From the NCBI GenBank assembly GCA_964036155.1, contig OZ038422.1, positions 3,247,201 through 3,311,200 of the forward strand: 64,000 bases of DNA, in the 5' to 3' direction. This stretch comes from Diploscapter coronatus. Taxonomy: Eukaryota; Nematoda; Chromadorea; Rhabditida; Rhabditidae. How positions within the stretch are numbered: the stretch's first letter is position 1; each line of letters begins with the position of its first letter. Both the position numbers and the translations under genes were made by a program. Below the pieces are notes generated by a model that worked only from the letters and a program-made list of their open reading frames with translations, ran no database searches and was not told where the DNA came from. Below, piece by piece: positions 1-12,500 of this stretch.

Positions 1-210
1 CAATCCGTAGTTGTGAACCCGACACCCGGCGAATCACGCATCAAAACGAATTCAAGCGTTCCGCCGAGAAGCACGCGGATGAAAACTCGCTCTCTGGATG
101 ATAATATGGTGAAGGACGAATCGCAATTAGCCCTGCTTACGGTTTCTCCCGAAAAATGCGACGGTGAAAATGAAACGATCTCGGCGAATAAGACTTTTAC
201 TCACGTTTGA
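1..210 (+). CDS. 3'-terminal coding exon of a gene extending left of the window
   Basis: The frame is open from base 1 to a TGA at 208-210, giving about 69 residues rich in Ser, Thr, Lys and Asn. The base composition is clearly more GC-rich than the DNA that follows, as expected of an exon. No in-frame ATG start is needed, so I read it as the tail of a gene whose upstream exons lie outside the window. The last four residues are FTHV, which fit a class I PDZ ligand (S/T-x-V at the C-terminus). That would suit the cytoplasmic tail of a membrane protein or a scaffold client. No domain is recognisable, so family and function are unknown. Confidence 0.45.
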   Translation, partial: QSVVVNPTPGESRIKTNSSVPPRSTRMKTRSLDDNMVKDESQLALLTVSPEKCDGENETISANKTFTHV

Positions 211-1507
211 GATGTTATTTATAAGAAACATTTCTAAATGAGCTAATTTAAACGTTTTAATTCCAAACTAATGATGATGTCGGGACACTTTTATCTTGCA
301 AATAACGAGACTCGATAATTTTTGAGACATATTTGATCATTTAATTTTAATTTCTTTAAATTTAAAACTGAATTTTATACAAGTTATTTTCTGAAATATC
401 GACTTTCCTCATTTCGGTGTACTTGACTTACTTTGATAATTTCGAATTTTTCAACATTTTTTCGCCATTTCGTCTCACGATGCGTTACTCGTTTTATGCG
501 ACTGGTTTTCTCGCTTTTTATGCTGTTTTTCTGCTTTTTTCACTTCAATCGGCAATTCAAATCAAATTCGGTAGAAATTTTATTTCGACTCAAAAATTCG
601 AACATTTCTGATGATAATTTTCGCAGCAGACGGGTACAATTTTGTGATAAAATACAAATTATTTATTTCCGTTTCAAGAATTTGGTGATTCAGAATAAAG
701 TCTGCTTACAAGAAAGTAACATTGGTTAAATTTAACTGAACGGAAATGTGAAGACAATTGAAAAATACAAAATGAAATGAAATTCGATAAAATAATGCAA
801 AATGATGCGAAATTTTCAAGATCGACTCTATTTTTGAGTTACAAACTGCGTAATATCAAGAACCCTTGTAAGCGCGTAAGTGGTGATTGACGTTTTAAAA
901 TTTTGTGGGATGAAAGTCGAATAATTTTTGAGTGTAATTTTACTGGCTTCAAAATTTCAAGCGTGAAAATAATGTTCAGTGTCTGATTTTATCTAAGCAT
1001 TCAAAAATTGATCGGAAATTTATGCCACTGCAGGAAACCAACATAATGCTGAATTAATCAATCAGAAACAGGAATGCAACCTGGCCGAATAGAACAATTG
1101 AAATTGGAGAAAAAAAAACTCGAAAATGGGTCGAGCTTGAAAAAGTCAAAATTCGCGTTTGATGATAAATCGAGTGGAATTGAAATTGGAACCGGCAAAT
1201 TTGAAACGAAAAATGAAATGACAAAATGGTCTACGTCAGTCTCACTCATTCTTCAATTTCTAATTCGAAGCATCTTTTCGCCTTTTTCGACCTCTCGAAA
1301 TTCAACGGTGTTTCGTTGAATTTCGCTTCTCTAAAACTCAATATTTCGAGTTTTAATTTCTCAAACATATTCTATTTTGCATGATTTGACAATATTATTC
1401 TCTCCCAATTGCATAACATTTTCTACGATTGATACTCCGAGTTTCTTCAAATCGAATAGTATTTTGTCAATATTTTCAAGTTGCTATTCTCTTGGTGATG
1501 CATGCTA
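211..1507. other. AT-rich intergenic DNA without a supported gene
   Basis: About 1.3 kb between the terminal exon on the left and the next plus-strand gene. The short open frames here overlap each other on both strands, have AT-driven composition and lack splice structure. The part near 1074-1240 is Lys/Glu-rich in one frame but has no usable exon boundaries. It may hold the 3'UTR of the left gene and the promoter of the right one. I see no other structure. Confidence 0.6.
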
Positions 1508-1515
1508 TTTTTCAG
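1507..1515 (+). promoter_or_regulatory. Splice acceptor upstream of the first ATG (candidate trans-splice site)
   Basis: A pyrimidine-rich ATTTTTCAG ends at 1515, 79 nt upstream of the ATG at 1595, and no coding exon is seen before it. In a nematode this is where a spliced leader would be joined, but an ordinary 5'UTR intron would look the same. Confidence 0.35.
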
Positions 1516-1594
1516 GCGGAAAAAGTAATTGCCGAAACTCACTCGGGACGCGGGAAGGGGCGCCGGCAATTCGATACGAGGAAACGCCGCATCG

Positions 1595-4500
1595 ATGGTC
1601 GACACTTCGGACGCTTCCCGGTCATGGATTCAAAATAAATTCATCCTATTTTCCCTAGTTTTTCTCCATTTTTCTACAATCCCAGGAAATGCTCAACTTA
1701 TTGAAAACGAGCAGTAAGTTTGTTCATCGTGATTTTTTTTTTTAAAATATGTTTCAAGAAAAATTATGAATGAATGGAGGTATTATGGCTTGTGAGGAGG
1801 TAGATATTGCACACTCCTTGCAACTCTCCTCTCGTAGACTCAACCCCCGAGGAACAGAAAGCATCCCGAAGAGACGGAATAGATAGTAAAAAAGAAAAAA
1901 AAGGGGACATGGTTTGTGCAAAAGCAAGTTGCAGAGTATGCAGTAGATACCTCCTCATAAGCCATAATAATAAAGTGGCGTTCCATTCAATATTATTTGC
2001 CTTGTAACTGATGATAACCATCTTGAAAAAAGTCATAATTTCATTGACCATCGAAACAATCTAAAGAAATTCTAAAAACGTCTAGCAATGTGTTTCAAAA
2101 ATTATTGGCATTGGATCAATTCAATTTTCAATGATTATTTCTGGATTCGATACCATACAATCAGGGGTGCGCGAAGTCGAAGTTCTCTTTTTCCTTTTAT
2201 TCGCTCTCCCCACGCTAACGTATCGACTATTTCGCTTTTCTTTGTCTTCTCTAAAACCTCGAAAAATTCCGAAATTCAAAGCTTTAGCGAAGACAGTAAA
2301 ACGAAATGATACGCTAGCGTGGAGGGGAGAATAAAAGTGAGGAAAAACTTGGACTTCGTGCAACCCTGCTTACAATACAGTTTCAAACTTACGCATATGC
2401 CTTTAGAAACTTCGAGGACAACGTCCAGGAGCGCTCGCTGAACCCGGACGACATGACGACGCCCTTCGGAGATCCCTTCTTCCAGCAGGAAATTGCCGTC
2501 GATTTCTTGGAGAAACAGGTTTTTCACCGGTTAATTCCGCGTTTTTGCTTGAAATATCGACATTTTCTAGGCGAGATGTGCCAAACGAATTCAACACAGG
2601 AAGTTGCACGGGCACAAGCTCACATTGATCGGCAGCATGGATCCACCAGTCACTTTGATCATGTCCCTGGAAAAGGTACGCAATACTAGAATCATCGAGA
2701 ATCTTGTCATATCGTTACGTGAGATAAGATAAGCATTGTTATGATACAATATCTTTATCCATGGATTGTTTCAAGTTACAAATTTTCATCAAATCCCATA
2801 AAACCTTTTTGAATTTTGATATAGTTTACGAGAGGTAAAAGAGTAGGTTGATTAAATCATTTTCTGACGACTGGCATTTTTAAAATTTGAAACATGAACA
2901 TAATTTTTAGTAATGCAACTCTCATTATATTGATTCACCGTTTACAAGCAGTAGTTACTGCATTTTCAGCGAACGAATGCTTTCCTGTACGAGTTTCTGT
3001 CTGACTGGTGCATGACTGAGGATGACGACATCAAGGCCATTCTCTCGCATTCAACCATCGTCTTCTTGTACGGGAATGAGAGGATACAGCATGTAAGAAT
3101 GATATAATGTACTTAAAACACAACCTATCAACGGATCAATTGGTACTGATAATATGTTATTTATCATCAAATTTGAAGTATATGCTATTGTACTGAACTA
3201 GAGGATGCAACATGTAAGAGAATTATTTGGCTGATCTAAGGAATAGATCAGCACAATATCAAATGGGGTCAGCAGTATGCCATTCATGATTTATTTCATG
3301 CTTATTTAATCTATGAGAATAAGAGAATATAATGTGATATAGTTTGATCATATGAGTCAAAATTATGTCTATCCAAAATAAATCATAATTTCATCGAAGG
3401 ATAAGGCAAAGTTTTATACCGATATTTATCTTAACCTTATGTCTTTACGCGGATAACAAATTGCCTACTTATCAAATATCATACTGAAATATGCAAATAT
3501 GTTACTCTTTACAAAATTTAAAACATTAATTTTCAGAACTCCTGCCGAGAATATACAAGTGCGCAATTCGTGGAGCCATTACTGGCAAAACTGCATCCTT
3601 ACATCGGATTCAACTTGGTTATCATGTTAGCAACTGGAGGCGTCAAGGTATCAATTCACTGTTTCTCAGATTTTATTTGAGGCGTGTTAATTTCAAAATA
3701 CGTTTCAACAAATTAGCTAGTTGTATACAATTCAAGGGAATCGATTTTAGCCGCAGTTGTTGGCATATAAATCCAAATATAAATAAGCGAAAATATGCAG
3801 GTCCGTTACTTTGGGCCGCGAAACGGATGGGCAGAGTCTCTGGCCCACACCTATAGGCAGAATCATTTGGCGATGGGCATTACATCCAGCACTGAACTTT
3901 GTGGTCAACCATTCTCATACAAAAATAAGGACATGTTCAAGGGTAAGTCATCAAAAATGTATGTTTCAAAGTTTTCTTTCTCTAAAATTAAAATCATGAT
4001 TTTTGTCAACACTGCATGTACATTGTTATCATTATACTTATATAGAAGTTTGGATTTATTATGCTATGTTTCATAGTTTTAGATCCAAGAAATTCATCTA
4101 CGGGCTTTGCTGTAAATGAATCAATGTCCAAAAATAACGCTAAAAATTTATAACGGGGATTATTTATCAACAAGTTTCGAAATTTTGAACCTCTAGCATC
4201 AAATTATTGATTACTGTTACATCGTCGATGTTATCATTGATTGTGGCTTCCAGAATCCGAGCTTCTGATTCGCGAAATGAAATGGAGCACTTCATTCACG
4301 TCCTACAGTGCCGCATTGTCTCATATGCATGGGCTGCTGTTGCAAGTGTCGTGCTGCTACGAAGAACTGAGAGTCAGCTATCAATACGTCGAAAATCGAA
4401 GAAGTCTCATCGAAATGTTCAAAGAAAGGTCGGTTTTAGATTATTCGTCGAAATGATGCGAATTTAAAATTGAAAATTATTGAGAATTTGCTGTGTTCAA

Positions 4501-5344
4501 AAATTTTGCATCTTATTCAAAGATTCGAATATTTATTGAATGAGTTTTTCTGAAAGCACTCAGAAAGATATATTGATTTTTGTTTATTTAACATTTCAAC
4601 CGGGATGCTGAGAGTTAGCCTCGGACTCGGCCTTGGTATCGAATCTGAAGCCCTTTTTTTTTCGAAAATTTCAAAGGCCCGAGGCCCAATTTTTTCGGAC
4701 TTCCAATATTTCGGTTTCAACGCTCTTGAATTGTAAACGATTCCATCTATACATTCATCGAAAATCATGTAACTTATTAGGATAGGTTTATTTTCTCGAT
4801 TATGCCAACCAACAATATTTATTGACATTCAATGAAAACTAGAATGTAACATCATAAAGTATCACATCATAAATTATTCAATTATGCATTAGGCAATGTC
4901 AGGACATAATCATAAAATAATATATTATTGGACGGATAGTAACGTTTCAATAACAACAACAAATTTAGAACAACCGGAATCATTCTCGAGGCCCCTGAAG
5001 CTGCTCTGATTACTCATAATCATGGACCAATTTTATTTGTCGACAAAAATACTCCCTCATTTATCCATCTCCCATTTGGTAACACGATATTGCGAGTTTA
5101 CTCCTATTCGACGAAATTCCTGCTGACTACGTTTGATGTTAATGTGAGTTTTCTATTCAAACTTATTACATTAGAAATATGCTTCGAGATATATGAAGTC
5201 AAATTAGAGGATAGATAAGACAATTGATTGTTTTTGACTCTCATGCAAATTTATTATTATAATACAAATAGGAATATTTATAAACAAAAATTTCAGCTGA
5301 ATTATACACACCCCTTCGAACGACGTCGTATCAGTGGTGTTTAG
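1595..5344 (+). CDS. Predicted secreted protein of unknown family, 369 aa, nine exons
   Basis: Exons, all phase-consistent: 1595-1713, 2407-2518, 2571-2675, 2970-3092, 3537-3647, 3801-3942, 4254-4428, 4969-5143 and 5297-5344 (TAG at 5342). The N-terminus has a hydrophobic stretch (FILFSLVFLHFSTIPGNAQ) that reads as a signal peptide with probable cleavage after NAQ. The rest is soluble, with no second membrane segment. Scattered cysteines include a CC pair near residue 275 (QVSCCYEEL). Well-formed segments such as RYFGPRNGWAESLAH and LEAPEAALITHNHGP look globular and folded. I do not recognise the family. I considered a calcium-channel alpha2/delta or VWA/Cache fragment and saw no MIDAS or Cache signature. 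Intron 1 (1714-2406) carries two inverted-repeat elements. Confidence 0.8.
1781..1972. repeat. Foldback (MITE-like) element in intron 1 of the secreted-protein gene
   Basis: The ends are near-perfect inverted repeats of about 45 bp. The left arm starts TATTATGGCTTGTGAGGAGG and the right arm, reversed, starts TATTATGGCTTATGAGGAGG. The interior is unique and about 100 bp long. No coding capacity, so this is a non-autonomous hairpin-type element. A TA duplication is possible but not clear. Confidence 0.7.
2162..2368. mobile_element. hAT-like MITE, 207 bp, with 8-bp target duplication
   Basis: The terminal repeats begin CAGGGGTGCGCGAAGTC on the left and CAGGGTTGCACGAAGTC on the right (reverse complement), and the homology continues for about 60 bp. 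The flanks are catacaat (2154-2161) and cttacaat (2369-2376), an 8-bp duplication with one mismatch. CAGGG ends plus an 8-bp duplication are the hallmark of hAT-superfamily transposons. There is no transposase, so it is non-autonomous. It sits in intron 1 of the secreted-protein gene, 38 bp upstream of exon 2. Confidence 0.78.
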
Positions 5345-6226
5345 TTGGGAATTTTGTTCAGTTGAGATCTAAGTGCAACGTGTCATACCTTGATACCGGT
5401 ACATTGTTCAATTATTATAATTTCTGTATAAATTTTTATTGATTATGTTCTACGGTAATTGGATTAAGTATATGCGCGGAATGATGATATCTCAAGTAAA
5501 GGAGCTGGCTGAGCATAACACATTGAAATTTACATAATGCAAAATAATGAATTGCGGTCCCTTAGAGTTAATGATATTACTTGTCACAAATAAGTACATC
5601 AAAACAGAATCGAAGAAAACATCGAACTCTGAGATTTGGTGAATTATCGTATTTTTGAAAAATCTCAAAACTCGAAGTAATTTAGTTCTTGAGATCCAAA
5701 ATGAGGTAAAACATCTAATGTATGTTATGCGAAATTGTTCGTAGATCGAGTTCTTAGGTAATGTATTATTCGCGGGAACACGTTATGATATCATAATCAA
5801 ATAGTGCAGAATCAAACGCATTATCTTAATCTTGGCACATGTTATGCATGCTATGATATCATGTATTTTTAAAGCAATTTCAATAAAATCCAAATTTTCT
5901 TCTCTATCTAGGTAAAAATTTAGGAATGTGATGATTTCATTGGTTTTTTAAATAATTCAAGATAAATATTTAAAATTAGATGAGATCACCAAGATTCCTA
6001 GAAAGTTCCGGAATGACGGAAGTTTCTCCTCAATTTCCCGAATCAGAAATTAAGGGTGGCTGATTTTCGTCCGACAGACGTTCCGCCATTCCATCAAACC
6101 GACCTCGGCTAATAAAACTCACAACTTGGAAATTCGCCGACGAAAAAGAATCGACCATTTTAGCTTCCAGGACAAATTCCCAAATTGCGACGTTTCAAGC
6201 TATAGATTATCTCAAATAGCCACAAA
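5345..6226. other. AT-rich intergenic DNA between convergent genes
   Basis: About 880 bp between two 3' ends facing each other. The short open frames here show no splice structure. I see nothing beyond probable 3'UTR sequence on both sides. Confidence 0.55.
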
Positions 6227-7203
6227 TTATTTGCCATCCTGGAGATTCGCGCGAAACTCGTCGATACACGTCTTGAATATGGAATTTTTGAAGCAGCTCT
6301 CCCTGAAAATACAATTTTTGGATATTGAATTTTATAGTGAGTAGAGAACTCTTATGTGTAATATCGTAGAAGAGTTTGATTATGGTATGGTTGGCTTGTA
6401 AAATCATCATCAATATCATGTGGTTTTCAAGTTGAATAAATTTGAAGCATATTTAAAATTTACCTGCACTTTCCCAACAAATCTGGCTGCTCATTTGAAT
6501 GAAGTTTATGGCACAAAATGCAGACATTACTGAAAACGTCCAATTCCGGTCGACTTTCAAATTCACAGAGCTTAAAAAGTCATAGTCAACTTTAAAAGTA
6601 GCAAACCACCAAGTCCTGCTCATCAACCAAGGCAATCATGCCTTCTTTACTCTCAAAATATGTATACAGCAAAGAAATATTCCAGATGGCATTGCATTCT
6701 TGTTGCTTTTCCACTTCCTTTTGTCTGGCTCTTTTCCTATAGGGGAAATTTTTTGCCCGTATTGAAGCACAGAGGCAAAATAATATATCTTTTCGCGTGA
6801 AAAAAGCGAGGAATCAAAAATGGCAGTTAATAAGGCGGCCAACATCGAAGTACAGTATTGGCGGAACTAGCAGGGTCCCTTTGCCCCGCCCACCATTCTC
6901 GAAGTCGGCAAAGTCGGCAAAAGGCCTTCGTTAATGAGAACAGGACTAAATGCAAATGTTACCTTCTCATTGACGATTCTATTCGCCAAATCTTTATCGT
7001 CATCCACCAGGAGAATTTTCCGATTTAGAAACGACTGGAAAACCAGATAGTTTTCAAAAACAATGAAAAATTCATACCAACTGTGGCTCATCCTTTAAAA
7101 GCGATTCCGGATTTTTGAATATCCGCGGCAAAACGCAAAATACGTACTGAATACACAATGCAAGTAGCAGAAAATAGACGAATATGTGTGCGAAACGGTA
7201 CAT
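6227..7203 (-). CDS. Secreted precursor with CHH/ITP-like (crustacean neurohormone) cysteine motif
   Basis: Exon 1 (7203-7078) starts with a clear signal peptide (MYRFAHIFVYFLLLALC...). Exon 2 (7034-6963) adds 24 residues. The last two exons, 6529-6464 and 6302-6227 (TAA at 6227-6229), are phase-matched. They read NVCILCHKLHSNEQPDLLGK, then a Cys-Arg pair, then ESCFKNSIFKTC and a short charged tail. The spacing is C-x2-C-x14-C-x3-C-x8-C, and the signature CRxxCFxNxxFxxC matches CHH/MIH/ITP neuropeptides (usual spacing C-x2-C-x12-C-x3-C-x8-C). The exon(s) between 6963 and 6529, where the family's first cysteine should lie, are not resolved. One path puts a Lys-Arg just before the motif but lacks that cysteine. 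The likely role is a neurohormone. The family call rests on the C-terminal half only. Confidence 0.55.
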
Positions 7204-9530
7204 ATTCTGAAATTTGATAAGCTGAAGATTATGCTAAATGAAAATACGGTAACGAAGTGCATTGTAACGATTCAATTATATGTAAAACTTAATAAATAAA
7301 TGAAACATAGCGAAATTTACACAAATTGCGAACGAAGCTTTCAAGTATAATCCATCAGCATAAAATAATACAGTAAAATAAATGGCTTCTTGGAAAACCA
7401 CAGATTTATCGTCTCTTCCTTCGAGCTTTAAAAAGATAAGTCGGCGTTAAGCATCTAGAGCAAAGAGAGGATGTAAATTGGCTGGCGTCAATGCAAATCG
7501 TGGCGGTTAAAAGAATACCTGCGCATACCCGAGGTAGGCCTGAAAGAGATACCTGAAGGCGGGGGGGCGATAATGAATCGAGATCTAATCATTATGCAGC
7601 AGACTTATGTAGAGGAGCAGAGGAGGATGAAGTCAGAGGCGACAGACACAAGACGAGACGAGATGATCTGCTTATTCCAGAGCTAGCATGTCAATGAGAT
7701 TACAGAGGTGTGGGATTGCGTAGATTTGAAAATTAAAAAAAATATATCATGATAATGTGAAGGGCTGATTAATCGTGAAACTACAATCCATCATAATGCC
7801 TTGAAAATTTTGAAGTAATCATTATATATTATAAATAACATTCTATCACACTAAAAGTGAATGAACGGCGAGATACACCAATTGATTGTAATGAGTCGAT
7901 GCTATGAATTCTCAAACATTGACACCTATTTAGTCGAAATTCTCAAGTATGATTTCTATTTTGCCACTTTTCGGCGTATATCAAAAGTGACCACCGCAAT
8001 TGTGAAATAATAGTTTTTATTAGTTTAATTTCGAAAATTATGAAATATACTTTTCACTAAATAAAATGACAATATTTCGCATTTTGATGCATAATAGCGT
8101 AGCCGCATAACGTGGATTTGGGGGAGGATTTATGAGAGAGTTCATCGTCTCGAGGGATCAACTTTTTTGATATCCCTCAAAAATATTCAACGTTCAAAAC
8201 AAAAGTGTCTACTGTAAAGACATGTGCAGATTTGAGTCTTTAGGTTTTTCATGACGAATTTGCTTTATTATTTATTGCAAAATTTGCTGAGCATAATCCG
8301 ATTTATGTGATAAAGACACCCTTTGCTATTCATACAGAGTGCATTCTAAAGAATCATAACCTATTATAATAGATTGTAAAAATAGAATTTTGATAGAATA
8401 AATTTGTTCATATTCCCGTATCATATTGGTTTAAATTATTGATAAAGGTATGAAATAAAACTTGAAACATAGCTGAAAAGTATTAGATCTCTCTTCTGAA
8501 TAGCTGAAATTTATTTAAGTTATTCCAATAAATAATATAAAATATCTATTAGCAGAAAAAGAAATGAAAATTCTCCTTAAAAGATATTGGTTTGTATATA
8601 AGCCTTTGAAGCTTAATCACGTAATAGATTGAAATAATGGTATGAAATTGGACAAACAAGCTACCTACCACTCCAGACATACTCCGAACCTCGTATAAGG
8701 TGCACAAATGTTAATGGATGTAAATGAAGAGTGTCAACGATGGATAAAATATACGGGTAAACTAAGCGTCCCAAGGAGATGCAATTCTAGAAAACATTTA
8801 GAAAAGGAAATATCGAAGAGAAACGCGAGCTAAAAGACATTGGACGACACTGAGTCGAAAAACTCACTTTACTTGCAATGAAATGTGGATAAGAAGACGT
8901 TTATTTTCGGACGATGCAAAACAAATTGCGTCTAAAAATATTGAAACAGAATGTAAAAATAAATTCAGCCACTGACCAAACTTCCAAGACTATTAACCAC
9001 TTGGAATAAAAACGGTTGATTATTCTGAATTCTGAAAATCTAAAACTTCTATATCTGAATATTAATGATCAAAATTTTCTTTAAACTTTTATATTGTTTT
9101 TATGAGTCTGACAAAGTTTATCTAGTATTTTATCGCAGCTATAAGTTTTATTTTGTTATCATATATGAGACGCGTAACACACATGTGAACCATTCGTCAG
9201 CTCGCGAAATATTATTGAAAAGACGCTTAGAAATCGAAAATATCGATTCGCTTTGTATTAAAAGTGAACTGAATTTCAAACGCGGAATTCTTCAGATTTT
9301 GGCACTTTATTTTCGTTAAACTTTCGTAATCACTCCGTGAAATTCATAAAAACTGACGCGATTTTTAAAGCTTTCCTAATTATTTTTACAAATATTTTCT
9401 TATGCAGACTATTCAATCGAGACATTAAACGGTGAATTTGTGGAAACTAGCTCTTGATCTTATTTTTTAAAATCTTATTTCGCAAGTTTTATTCGACGAT
9501 ACTTAAATGAACGAAATTTCTTTTCAAAGT
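7204..9530. other. Intergenic region between divergent genes
   Basis: About 2.3 kb upstream of both the CHH-like gene (minus) and the RBR ligase gene (plus). The stretch 7440-7700 is richer in purines and GC, including a run of seven G at about 7561, and may be promoter or 5'UTR of the minus gene. The frame at 9065-9319 is AT-driven and I do not count it as coding. No RNA gene was recognised. Confidence 0.5.
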
Positions 9531-9539
9531 TAATTTTAG
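9531..9539 (+). promoter_or_regulatory. Splice acceptor 3 nt before the ATG (candidate trans-splice site)
   Basis: TAATTTTAG ends at 9539 and the ATG of the ligase follows at 9543. An acceptor this close to the start, with no exon seen before it, is the usual position for spliced-leader addition in nematodes. It supports the chosen start codon. Confidence 0.45.
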
Positions 9540-9542
9540 GAA

Positions 9543-12500
9543 ATGGCACTCAACAATTATATAGATTTCGAACTGGAGATGGCTTTAGCAGCCACTCAAG
9601 ACGATGATGAAGAGGCCTTCATTCGACGACAAATCGAGTTGATCAATGCCATGGAAGGCAGGAATCAGCTTGAAACAATTGATAGAAACACGAATGAACA
9701 TAATCGACCACTTGTTGACAATGGGGTAATTTAGTTTTTTTTGTTTCGTGAAATATCCAAAGCATGAGTCATATTTAGAGAGCGCAAGTTCCGCCCACTC
9801 TGTGAAGTCAAAGTCAAGGAGAGCAATTTCGCTAAAATTTTCAGAAATTGCTAGAAATTTTTCGAATTGACTTTTTGCTGAAATAATGCAATACGAAACT
9901 ACTTGGCACTTGTTTCATGGATTGTTGCGCTCAAATTGCAGAATAGACGTGGCCTATCATTTTGGGAATGATAAAAACCCATAGAAACTTCAGAACGTCC
10001 CAGAAACAAGCGAAGAAGTTCAAACAAGCGTCCTTACAAAACCGTTCTCCCTTCGAAACAGCTCTTGCTCTATTGTGTGTAAAAGGCAGGGCACGCTTTT
10101 CTCCGTGCGAAAATCGCCAAGCAAAAAGAGGCTTTCGCATATACTCTTCAAAAATTCATATCTTTGATTACACTGATTCGTTTTTCATGCGGTTTTTTTT
10201 GCTATTATCCTATCTAGCCCTACAGAATCCTAGAAAAATACTTCCATGAATTTGTCTTCACAACGGGAATATCGCTTGCACCCCCAGTCATATTGTCCAA
10301 ATTGAAATAACTTTTGAATTTAGCCTCATCCATTTCTAAGAATTCTTACTATTTTCTATGATTGTATGAGTGCTTTCATCTGGTATTTCATTGGATATTT
10401 CACGGTACCGAGGTTTACACTCGTGAATTTATCATTGGCTCGTTTTCATTTCCCACACTCTATCCTCTTTTATCAGATAAAGTAGCCAATGATAAATACA
10501 GCAGGAGGCTCTGGAATTTCAATGATTCAATTTCTGTTCGTTTCAGCAACGCAACACTTCCACCAGTCGATCTCTGAATGCCCGAGAGAAGAGGCTCCAA
10601 GAAGAGAACATTGAAGTCACTCTAGCGGCTCAGAGAAAGCTCTTCGATGAATCGATTAGAGCCATCAAATCCAGCAAAACTAGCCAAGCAGTCAAGGATA
10701 AGATGGGAAAAAATCAGCTACTGGATGTTCTGAAGCAAAGATTTCCATCAGTAGGTGATCAAGGATTTTCTTTTCTAAGTCGCAGTTAAGGTGAATGAAG
10801 AGTTCCTTGAAGCCGCGATTAGTTGGTTTCCACCAGTGGCATGCTTCCTGATAGCCAACTTGGTTGAAATTGGGATGGAGCAGAATCTGCTGGCGAGCAA
10901 TGGTAACTCAAGTTTTCGTATTATGTATGGAACAGTTTTCAAATAAACAAAATGAATGTCTTCCATAGCGATGTCAAAAATTATGAAGCATAAATTCTTC
11001 ATCAATGCTATTAAGAAAGCCGCTTGTTGACCCTCTTCGAATACCCAACTCACTCGGAGCGCGGACCTCGAGTTGAGACGAATTGCGAAGTACCAGAGTG
11101 GATGGTCGAGCAGTGGCAAAAATACATAGACATTGTTAAGAAAGTAGGCTTTTTCAGGAATTCTCACTCAAATCAACGTGATTTCAGGATTATGCCACTG
11201 AAGTCTCTCAATTCGAATGCCAGGTTTGCTTCGACACTCATCACATCGCGAATGGGGTCTATTGCGCGAATTTGTATAAGGAACAGTTCATCAACGACCT
11301 TGATGGGATTACGAGGGGTTCATCATTTTTGAAAATAGCTTCCCTCAAACACTTCAATATTTTCAATTTAAGCTGAATATCATGGGAGAAAATCATTTGT
11401 TCCTTTATCAAGGATACCTGGAAATTGTATGACATCACAGCGCGAGACATGTCTAAATAGTATGATAAGAGATGCTTTTGTGCTCCATCCCCCAACACAA
11501 TTTTACATATACGTCCTTAGTCATGATGTTATACGTTTTTCAATTTTCCTTTATTAGCATCAGCATTATCTTGCCAGACTATAGTGTTTATCTGAATTTC
11601 TTCCAGACGACGGTCACCGCGTGTGTGCCGACTGCCTCCGAGAGATGGCGAAAGCAGCTTCAGACGACGCTGCAGTCGCCAAGGGTGGAGTTGGGTTGAA
11701 ATGCGTCGATCCAAACTGCTCTGGAGTTATTTTGTATGGTGAGTTTATTTTTCTTGAGTCGTCGTTTTTGCAAACTAATCAAAATGAATTTAGCTCATGT
11801 GAGTCCGCATTTGCATGATGAAGAGGTGAGGAGCAGACTGCATAAGCGACTCCAACAAGAGGCCATCGTTGTCTTGCAAGGACTCGAAAGGTTAATTCGT
11901 GTTTTTGCTAACACTATTTAGATGCGTTATTCTTCACAAGTTATCCAAGAAAGCTAGCACCTTTTTATGAATCATACAGCAATTGCAAAATAAAATAACG
12001 CCACTTTTGCAAGAGCTTGAGACCTTTATAGGCTTCTAAATCATAATAACGAAGAAAACGATCATGCAAAAGAATAAACTGAATTTTTTTCTGAACCAAG
12101 AAGATTTTCTTTTTCAGCTGCAAGAAATGCCAGTACACTATGCAAATCGAAATTCCAAAAGAAGAACTGCAAACTTTTCAATGTCCAGAATGCCAGGCGG
12201 AGTTTTGCAGGTAAGCATATCATTTCGAAATTCACGGTCAAAAAACAACCTAGAACCTGCAAAATCGATTGGAAGGACCACGTCAACAATTCTGGACAGG
12301 CAAAACGATGCGAAGACGTCATGTCCCCAGAGGACTACAAAAGGATCAAATTGTAGGAATTTGGCGAAAAGTCGAAATAAATCCTTCATTTCAGAGAAGA
12401 ACAACTCACTAACGCTGTTATTCGTCAATGTGAGTGTGGGGCGTCGTTCATCAAGACTGAGGGATGCAACAAGATGACGTGCAGGTTGGATTGGCAAAAT

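Noticed and set aside
1595..5344. Calcium-channel alpha2/delta (VWA/Cache) identity for the secreted protein
   Set aside because: Some segments looked reminiscent, but there is no DxSxS MIDAS and the length is far too short. Kept as unrecognised.
9065..9319. 84-codon frame upstream of the RBR ligase
   Set aside because: AT-driven composition, alternative start codon and no in-phase junction to the ligase exons; the acceptor at 9539 better explains the start.
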